Assembly (NCBI GenBank): GCA_016719385.1
Contig: JADJZA010000007.1
Span: forward strand, 806,001 to 870,000
Direction: 5' to 3'
Origin: Candidatus Microthrix subdominans
GTDB taxonomy: Bacteria > Actinomycetota > Acidimicrobiia > Acidimicrobiales > Microtrichaceae
DNA: 64,000 nucleotides
Position numbers and translations under genes: made by a program. The notes under the pieces are model-generated. The model ran no database searches. It was not told the DNA's origin and saw only the letters and a program-made list of their open reading frames with translations. Position 1 is the stretch's first letter. The number at the start of each line of letters is the position of its first letter. This document shows positions 58,523-64,000 of the stretch, piece after piece.

Positions 58523-60130
58523 CTACCAGTTGGTCGGTTCGATCAGCTGCGCCCGATGGTCGGCCCAGTTGGGGTTGAGGTAGGGGTCCCTGTACACACG
58601 GTGGCGCCAGCGATCGTTGATCGCCTCCACCTCCCAGGCGAGAACCTGAGGGTTTCGGCTGACGCTCTCGAAGTGGTACAGCCGGGCATGAGGCGACACG
58701 ACGATGCGGTATCCACGAAACCGCAGCTTCTGGCACAGGTCGACGTCGTTGAAGCTGGCGGGCAGGCCCTCCCACATGCCACCGACCTCGTCCCATACGT
58801 CGCGGCGGATCACGGCGCACGCGGCGGTGACCCCGGCCGCTTCCCGGTCGCACATGAGCACCCGCCGGTTGGCCTCGTCAGTGGGGCTGCGGCCCAGCAT
58901 CAGGTGGGTGACGCTGCTGTACAGGAACGCATGGCCGGCGTGTTGCAGGTTGCCGTCGGCGAACAGCAGGTGGGCGCCCGCCATGCCGACGTCGTCTTCT
59001 CGCAGGAACCCGACCAGCGTGTCGAGCCAGTCGGGGGTGATCACCTGGACGTCGTCGTTCAGCAGGCACAACACCTCGCCGTTGGCGTGAGCGGCGCCCA
59101 GGTTGGTCTTCTGGGCAAAGTTGAAGGGCGCATCGAAGGGGACGAGGACCAAACGGTCGCCGAGGATGCCTGACAGCTCTTCGAGCACCGCCGCTGGAGT
59201 GTCGGCGTCGGCGACGCACACCAACTCCCACGGCTCGTAAGTGGTCTGGTCCACCAGCGACCGAGCGAGGGCGGTGACGAAGCACCGGCGTTGACCCCAC
59301 ACGGTCGAGGATGTGCCCCGAGTTGGTACGACGAGCGACACCAACGGGGCTGGGCGGTCACGAAAGTGGCGCTGCAGCCGGTAGACCCCGGGCTCCACGT
59401 CGACGACATCCGCTTCCAGGCCGACCCGTTTGGCGTGGTCGGCCAATGCTGCTCGGGCGGCGTCATTTGCTTTGGGCTTGGCGTCGATGTGGTCGGCCAC
59501 CGCCCCGGGCGCCGACCGGCAGTGGTACAGCACCTTGGGGATGTGATGGATCTGCCGGGCCTGCTCGGTGACCCGCAACGCCAGGTCGTAGTCCTGGCTG
59601 CCGTCGTAGCCGGGCCGAAACCCGCCGGCGCGCTCCATCAGCGTGCGGCGGATCACCAGCAGGTGGCCCAGGTACATCTGGCAGCGCAGCCGCTCGGGGC
59701 TCCAGTCGGGCTTGAAGAACGGCAGCTCGTGGTGGCGGCCGGTCTGGTCGATCTTGTCCTCGTCGGTGTAGATGACGTCGACCTCTTCGACGGCCTCGAT
59801 CGCTGCGGTCACCTCCGCCAGGGCGTTGGGGTGTAGCTCGTCGTCGTGGTTGAGCAACGCCACGAATGTGCCGGTGGCGGTGGCCAGCGCGGTGGCGGTC
59901 GCTCCGACGACCCCCTGGTTGGCGTCGTGGGTGATCAGCTTCAGGCGCGGGTCGTCGCCCAGCTGCCGTCGGATCTCGTCGAGGCCGGCCGTGTAGGAGG
60001 AGGCGTCGTCGACGACCACCCACTCCCACTCCGCCCGCTGGGCCAGCATCGATCCGGCCAGTCGCCGGGCTAGGTCGACGTTGGTGTCGTAGGCCCGGGT
60101 GAGGACCGAGATCGTCGGCGGTGGGGTCAT
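58523..60130 (-). CDS. Tandem GT2 glycosyltransferase
   Basis: A 535-residue protein with two GT2 domains: residues 1-230 (ISVLTRAYDTNVDLAR, VVDDASSYTAG, NHDDELHPNALAEV, YDGSQDYDLALRV) and 265-500 (VSLVVPTRG, LLNDDVQVITPDWLDTL, FNDVDLCQKLRFRGYR). The architecture is that of rhamnan- and capsule-type GTs that add alternating sugars. The ATG overlaps the upstream gene by 4 nt. Confidence 0.85.
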   Translation of the reverse strand: MTPPPTISVLTRAYDTNVDLARRLAGSMLAQRAEWEWVVVDDASSYTAGLDEIRRQLGDDPRLKLITHDANQGVVGATATALATATGTFVALLNHDDELHPNALAEVTAAIEAVEEVDVIYTDEDKIDQTGRHHELPFFKPDWSPERLRCQMYLGHLLVIRRTLMERAGGFRPGYDGSQDYDLALRVTEQARQIHHIPKVLYHCRSAPGAVADHIDAKPKANDAARAALADHAKRVGLEADVVDVEPGVYRLQRHFRDRPAPLVSLVVPTRGTSSTVWGQRRCFVTALARSLVDQTTYEPWELVCVADADTPAAVLEELSGILGDRLVLVPFDAPFNFAQKTNLGAAHANGEVLCLLNDDVQVITPDWLDTLVGFLREDDVGMAGAHLLFADGNLQHAGHAFLYSSVTHLMLGRSPTDEANRRVLMCDREAAGVTAACAVIRRDVWDEVGGMWEGLPASFNDVDLCQKLRFRGYRIVVSPHARLYHFESVSRNPQVLAWEVEAINDRWRHRVYRDPYLNPNWADHRAQLIEPTNW

Positions 60131-60456
60131 GGGCGAGCGCTGCGCCTCGCGCGGATTGCGCCCTCGGCGCGTTGACGGGCCGCCTCGGACCCGGGCAGGC
60201 GACGGACCAGCCCGATCGCCTTGCCGGCGATCCGGTTGCGTCGCGTGACCGGTCGCTGCATGGCCAGGATTGTGTGCTCGGCCTCGGTCAAGCGTGCCCG
60301 CAGTTCGCCGGCGGTCGCCTCGGCGCCGATCACGGCGTCGCGCAGCCGCCAGATCTCCAGCTGCGCCTCGATGGAGGCGTTGGAGTGTGAGTCGTGGTCG
60401 CTGGCGTCGGGGTCGGCTGCGTCATCGGGCGCAGGCGGGTCGGTACGAGAGGACAT
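60127..60456 (-). CDS. Small coiled-coil protein upstream of the GT2 gene
   Basis: A 109-residue protein: an acidic start (Asp/Ser-rich), then a helical heptad stretch (ASIEAQLEIWRLRDAVIG, LRARLTEAEHTILAMQ), and a basic tail. It overlaps the GT2 start (ATGA). Similar short coiled coils accompany glycosyltransferases and may scaffold the complex. A TAACCT box sits 9 nt upstream. Confidence 0.6.
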   Translation of the reverse strand: MSSRTDPPAPDDAADPDASDHDSHSNASIEAQLEIWRLRDAVIGAEATAGELRARLTEAEHTILAMQRPVTRRNRIAGKAIGLVRRLPGSEAARQRAEGAIRARRSARP

Positions 60457-60465
60457 ATCGATCCC

Positions 60466-60471
60466 AGGTTA
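60466..60471 (-). promoter_or_regulatory. -10 box for the coiled-coil/GT2 operon
   Basis: TAACCT on the minus strand, 9 nt before the ATG at 60456. Confidence 0.35.
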
Positions 60472-60583
60472 CGGCAGCCCCCCATCGGGCCTGCGGACTC
60501 CCACGGGTGTCCAGGTTGGTCGGCGTGGCCACGGGGTACGGTCGAGTCGTAGGAACGTTCCGCTCATCCGCAAGGAGACCACC

Positions 60584-61048
60584 ATGGCAGACCTGAACCT
60601 CGGCGACCTCGCCATCACCTCGAGCGCTTTCGTGCACGGGGACAGGCTGGCCGACAAGTACGCCTACTCCAACGAGAACGTGTCGCCGCCGTTGGCCTGG
60701 AGCGACGTTCCCGACGGCACGGCCGAGCTGGTCGTCGTGTGTCACGACCCCGATGCGCCGATGGTCGACGGGTTCACCCACTGGGTGCTCACGGGCATCG
60801 AGCCGGACCGTTCGGGCCTGGACGAGGGCACCGATGCGGGCGTGGCCGGGACGAGCACGTTCGGTGAGGAGGGCTACGGCGGACCGGCGCCGCCCCCCGG
60901 GCACGGCACCCACCACTACTTCTTTCACCTGTACGCCTTGGACCAGCCTTCCGGGCTGCCGGCGGGCGCCGACCGCTCCGAGGTGATGGCGGCCATCGAC
61001 GGTCACATCATCGAGCAGGCGCGCATCGTCGGCACGTTCAGCACCTGA
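60584..61048 (+). CDS. PEBP/YbhB-YbcL family protein
   Basis: A 154-residue phosphatidylethanolamine-binding-like protein: VSPPLAWSDVP, DPDAPMVDGFTHWVL (D-x-DAP and HW pockets) and GHGTHHYFFHLYALD. The ATG at 60584 has AAGGAG 6 nt upstream. Bacterial members bind small anions or phospho-ligands; the role here is unknown. Confidence 0.87.
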   Translation: MADLNLGDLAITSSAFVHGDRLADKYAYSNENVSPPLAWSDVPDGTAELVVVCHDPDAPMVDGFTHWVLTGIEPDRSGLDEGTDAGVAGTSTFGEEGYGGPAPPPGHGTHHYFFHLYALDQPSGLPAGADRSEVMAAIDGHIIEQARIVGTFST

Positions 61049-61051
61049 GCA

Positions 61052-62047
61052 TCAGCCGAGGCCGGCCACCTCGGCGAGCAGCTCGAGCGACTGGAGGCGA
61101 CCCTCGACCGAGCGCGAGCCGGGCGCCACGATCAGCTCGTCGGCGTCGGCGTGCGCACGGAAGTCCTCGAGGTACTCGGACACGGTGTCGGGCGTGCCGG
61201 CGGCGGTATAGCGCATCATCGAGGCCACCTGGCGTCCGCCGGGCGAGTCGACGACTGCGTCCAGCTCGGCCTCGGAGAATCGGCGCCCGGGCGCAAGCAA
61301 CGCTGCGATGCGGGAGCGCTTGGCGTGATGCAGCTCCTCGGCGGCCTCCTCCTCGGTGGGGGCCACGATCACGTTGACCGCGGCGATCGCCCACGGTGAG
61401 TCGGCCTGCTCGGATGGGCTGAACCGCCCCCGGTAGATCTGGATCGCCTGGGTGAGCGCCTCCGGCGCGAAGTGAGAGGCGAAGGCGTAGGGGAGGCCGA
61501 GCTGAGCGGCCAGCTGGGCGCCGAACGTCGATGAGCCCAGGATGTACAGCGGTACGTTGGTTCCAGCGCCTGGGATGGCCTTGACGCCAGGGATCCGGCT
61601 CTCCGAGCCGAGGAATCCCTGCAGCTCCAGCACGTCCTCAGGGAACGATTCGGCCGACATCGGGTCCCGCCGGAGGGCGCGCATCGTCACCTGATCGGTT
61701 CCCGGCGCCCGACCCAAGCCAAGATCGATTCGGCCGGGGTGGAGCGTGGCCAGCGTGCCGAACTGTTCGGCGATGGTGAGGGGTGAGTGGTTGGGCAACA
61801 TGATCCCGCCCGAGCCCAAGCGGATCGTTTCGGTGTTGGCGGCCACATGGGCGATCAGCACGCTGGTGGCCGACGACGCGATCGAGGCCATGTTGTGGTG
61901 CTCGGCGTACCAGACGCGTCGGTAACCGCTGCGTTCGGCGCACTGCGCCATGGCCACGCTGGCCTCGAGGGCCTCGCGCACGGTGGCATCACCGCGGACG
62001 ACGGCCAGGTCGAGCACGGACAGGGGAGTGTTCTTCAGACGGGGCAC
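61052..62047 (-). CDS. LLM-class flavin-dependent oxidoreductase
   Basis: A 331-residue TIM-barrel protein of the luciferase-like monooxygenase family: LSVLDLAVVRGDATV, WYAEHHNM, RLGSGGIMLPNHSPL, GRIDLGLGRAPG and LGSSTFGAQLA. It uses FMN or F420; substrate unknown. The start is GTG. It ends 3 nt before the convergent PEBP gene. Confidence 0.87.
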   Translation of the reverse strand: MPRLKNTPLSVLDLAVVRGDATVREALEASVAMAQCAERSGYRRVWYAEHHNMASIASSATSVLIAHVAANTETIRLGSGGIMLPNHSPLTIAEQFGTLATLHPGRIDLGLGRAPGTDQVTMRALRRDPMSAESFPEDVLELQGFLGSESRIPGVKAIPGAGTNVPLYILGSSTFGAQLAAQLGLPYAFASHFAPEALTQAIQIYRGRFSPSEQADSPWAIAAVNVIVAPTEEEAAEELHHAKRSRIAALLAPGRRFSEAELDAVVDSPGGRQVASMMRYTAAGTPDTVSEYLEDFRAHADADELIVAPGSRSVEGRLQSLELLAEVAGLG

Positions 62048-62075
62048 GACCGGTGGAACGAGTGGGGCGGCGGGT

Positions 62076-62843
62076 CTATTCCGTGACCGGGTGCTTTTGA
62101 GTGCTCATGGCCGCACCGACGATGCCGGCTTGGTTCTGCAGCACCGCCGGCATCACGTCGGTTCCGGACGGGACCTCGGCGAGGACGTGCTCGGCGAAGC
62201 GGTCGAACTTCCGCGAGACCCCTCCGCCGAGGATGATCAGCTCCGGCGAGAAGAGCATGGTGAGCATCGCCAGGTACTCGCCGACCCGCGTGCCCCAGTG
62301 ATCCCAGCCAAGGTTGTTGGCCTTGCGTACGGAGGCGGCGGCGTAGTGCTCGGCCTCCTGGGCCTTGAACTCCATGTGGCCCAGCTCGGTGTTGGGCACG
62401 AGTTCGCCGTCGACGAAGAGCGCACTGCCGATGCCGGTGCCCAGGGTCAGCAGGATCACGACGCCGCTTCGACCCTTTCCGGCGCCGAAGCGCACCTCGG
62501 CCAACCCGGCAGCGTCGGCGTCGTTGAGCACGACACATGGCACGCCCAGCTGCTCGCCGAACAGCGCCTGGGCATCGGTACCGATCCATGACGGATCAAT
62601 GTTGGCCGCAGTGCGGACGATGCCGCTGCGGACGACCGCCGGGACGGTGATGCCAATCGACGGCGCCCCGCCCAGCTGGTCGACCAGCCGGCTGACGGTG
62701 GCGGCCACGAGTTTGGGCGTCGCCGGCTGCGGGGTGTCGATGCGGGGGCGGACGGAAGCGAGTTCGCCCCGCTTCACGTCGACCAGTGCGGCCTTCACAC
62801 CGCTGCCGCCGACATCGACCCCGATCACGCGTGTGTCACTCAT
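62076..62843 (-). CDS. ppgK: Polyphosphate glucokinase
   Basis: A 255-residue ROK-type kinase: VDVGGSGVKAALVDV (phosphate loop), LTLGTGIGSALFVDG, ELGHMEFKAQEAEHYAAA and the DTPQPATPKLVAATVSRL segment typical of PPGK. It phosphorylates glucose from polyphosphate or ATP. The ATG at 62843 lies 7 nt after a TATGGT box; the longer in-frame start at 62855 is upstream of the likely transcript start. A polyphosphate link would fit a polyphosphate-storing actinobacterium. Confidence 0.83.
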   Translation of the reverse strand: MSDTRVIGVDVGGSGVKAALVDVKRGELASVRPRIDTPQPATPKLVAATVSRLVDQLGGAPSIGITVPAVVRSGIVRTAANIDPSWIGTDAQALFGEQLGVPCVVLNDADAAGLAEVRFGAGKGRSGVVILLTLGTGIGSALFVDGELVPNTELGHMEFKAQEAEHYAAASVRKANNLGWDHWGTRVGEYLAMLTMLFSPELIILGGGVSRKFDRFAEHVLAEVPSGTDVMPAVLQNQAGIVGAAMSTQKHPVTE

Positions 62844-62850
62844 AGCAAGC

Positions 62851-62856
62851 ACCATA
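62851..62856 (-). promoter_or_regulatory. Leaderless -10 box for ppgK
   Basis: TATGGT on the minus strand, exactly 7 nt before the ppgK ATG. Confidence 0.5.
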
Positions 62857-62873
62857 CCGATGGGTCGGGCGCG

Positions 62874-64000
62874 CTACCGGGTGACCAGCGGCTGGGTGCG
62901 TTCGGTCGACCAGCTGATCAGCCCGGCGACGGTCGATGCGGCGGCCACGACGCCGAAGGCGGCGGTCAGCGTGAGCAGTTCGACCCGGGCGTGAAAGCCA
63001 AGCACGGCCCAGTTGAGGGCGGCGATGGCCAGGCGAGCCAGAATGAGCGCCGGGATGACCGGAATCGCCGCCCGCAGCAGACCGTGCGCCAGGTCGATCT
63101 GGCCGGCCTCCGTCCGGGTGAGGCCGATCGCCCGAACCGTGCGGAACACGGGCCGCACCGCGAGGTGCTCGGCCCGTTGGGCGGCAAAGATGGCGGCACC
63201 GCCAAACGCGGCGATCAGCAGGATCAGCAGCATGAGAATGGGCGTGGCATTGCCCGACCAGAACTGGGCGTTGTAGTCGCGAACTTCGGCTGCGCTGAGC
63301 ACTTGCACGTCGGGGCCGGCGGCCGCCTCGACCGTGGCGCGATCGGAGGCGAAGGCCACATATCCGAACGGGTCCTGGGGGTACCCGGCTGCGGTCGTGT
63401 TGGCGTACACCACCGTGCGGTTCAGCAGGCTCATCGGACGGTCGAAGAACCCGACCACCCGGTAGCGCTCGCCCCGGATAGTGGTGACCTCGCCGAGGGC
63501 GTAACCGTCCTCCCGGTCGACAACCACCTCACCCGGCTTCAGCAAGCACCGGGCTTCCCGTCGTTCGCACACACTGGGCCCGGCCACGGGGGGCGACAAG
63601 CCGTCGCCGGCCGCACCCGGCCCCAGCACCAGCCCGGTAATCCGCTCGCCGGACTGGCGGGTGACCACCGCCAGGTCGAGGCGAAACGGCACGGCGAGCA
63701 CCGCTGTGCTTCGGGCGTCGCCGGGCGCAGCACCGGCGAAGCGGCCGAGCGAAACCCGGCTGGTGTCCATGAAGTGGTCGGTGCCGGGTGCCAGTACCCA
63801 GTAGGGCGACCCGGCACCGGGCGGCACCAACGCCTCGACGCCCTCGGCCAGGCGGGTCTGCCCATCGCGGATCTCCGATTCGATGGCGAAGGCTGCCGAC
63901 AACGCGGTAATGCCCAGCATCGGAAGCAGGATGCCGGCGGTCCACAACCGCCACGACGGGCCCGGACGCGTCTGGAAGCCGCGTCCGGCCAGCAGTAGGC
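62874..64000 (-). CDS. FtsX-like permease family protein, N-terminus truncated
   Basis: The frame is open to the right window edge, so the start is outside. The visible 375 residues hold a membrane segment near the edge (ILLPMLGITALSAAFAI), a large extracytoplasmic domain (with Cys in VCERREARCLL), and three C-terminal membrane segments (TPILMLLILLIAAFGG; IPVIPALILARLAIA; TLTAAFGVVAAASTVAG), matching the MacB/FtsX permease layout. A TTG at 63947 could be read as a start, but the reading frame continues upstream with permease-like sequence. It may work with an ABC ATPase beyond the window. Confidence 0.75.
   Translation of the reverse strand, partial: LLLAGRGFQTRPGPSWRLWTAGILLPMLGITALSAAFAIESEIRDGQTRLAEGVEALVPPGAGSPYWVLAPGTDHFMDTSRVSLGRFAGAAPGDARSTAVLAVPFRLDLAVVTRQSGERITGLVLGPGAAGDGLSPPVAGPSVCERREARCLLKPGEVVVDREDGYALGEVTTIRGERYRVVGFFDRPMSLLNRTVVYANTTAAGYPQDPFGYVAFASDRATVEAAAGPDVQVLSAAEVRDYNAQFWSGNATPILMLLILLIAAFGGAAIFAAQRAEHLAVRPVFRTVRAIGLTRTEAGQIDLAHGLLRAAIPVIPALILARLAIAALNWAVLGFHARVELLTLTAAFGVVAAASTVAGLISWSTERTQPLVTR

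Overview
The window is high-GC DNA with actinobacterial features: many GTG starts, dense operons joined by ATGA/GTGA overlaps, long open antisense frames, GatCAB, a class E sortase, a MoeZ-like E1 enzyme, polyphosphate glucokinase and a UPF0182 protein. A complete System I (Ccm) cytochrome c maturation operon and many TAnnnT -10 boxes placed 6-9 nt before start codons fit an Acidimicrobiia-type organism (Microthrix/Ilumatobacter-like). That placement is inference; no rRNA or marker phylogeny is available here. I saw no rRNA, tRNA, CRISPR array, insertion sequence or prophage.

Layout. 1-1.3 kb: two crotonases, the first cut by the window edge. 1.4-3.7 kb: a repeat-metzincin protein and a HEAT-like protein behind a strong promoter. 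3.8-5.4 kb (minus): class E sortase and a lipoprotein. 5.5-13.0 kb: ccmA-B-C-D-E-F-G-H and a CcmI-like TPR gene. 13-14.6 kb: a SixA-like phosphatase and an unknown protein. 14.9-18.0 kb: gatC-gatA-gatB, with a gatA that has no stop codon at its expected end. 18-21.8 kb: M23 lipoprotein, small membrane protein, cystathionine beta-synthase and cystathionine gamma-synthase. 21.8-25.4 kb: MraY-like and BpsA-like genes (minus) and a propeller lipoprotein (plus). 25.4-29.4 kb (minus): FetAB-like ABC exporter, uridine kinase, an unknown protein behind a palindromic operator, and a zinc-ribbon membrane protein. 29.6-36.1 kb: P-type Ca2+ ATPase, AbiEi/DUF559-type protein, sirtuin and rhodanese-E1 enzyme.

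36.1-60.5 kb is a surface-polysaccharide region: dTDP-sugar genes (rfbA, rfbC-like, rfbB), an O-antigen ligase-like protein, at least six glycosyltransferases (several fused to a second enzyme), two methyltransferases, a sugar nucleotidyltransferase, a WbaP/WcaJ-type initiating phosphotransferase and two complete ABC-2 exporters. A polymer or decorated glycan is probably started on a lipid carrier, extended in the cytoplasm and exported by ABC transporters. The window closes with a PEBP-family protein, an LLM flavin oxidoreductase, polyphosphate glucokinase and a truncated FtsX-like permease.

The least ordinary signals are the gatA/gatB junction, five 17-bp repeats that make a chain of 6-codon ORFs running into a glycosyltransferase start, a 13 x 16-bp minisatellite over the sirtuin stop codon, and seven uniform 56-residue repeats fused to a metzincin domain. 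Short tandem repeats recur across the window.
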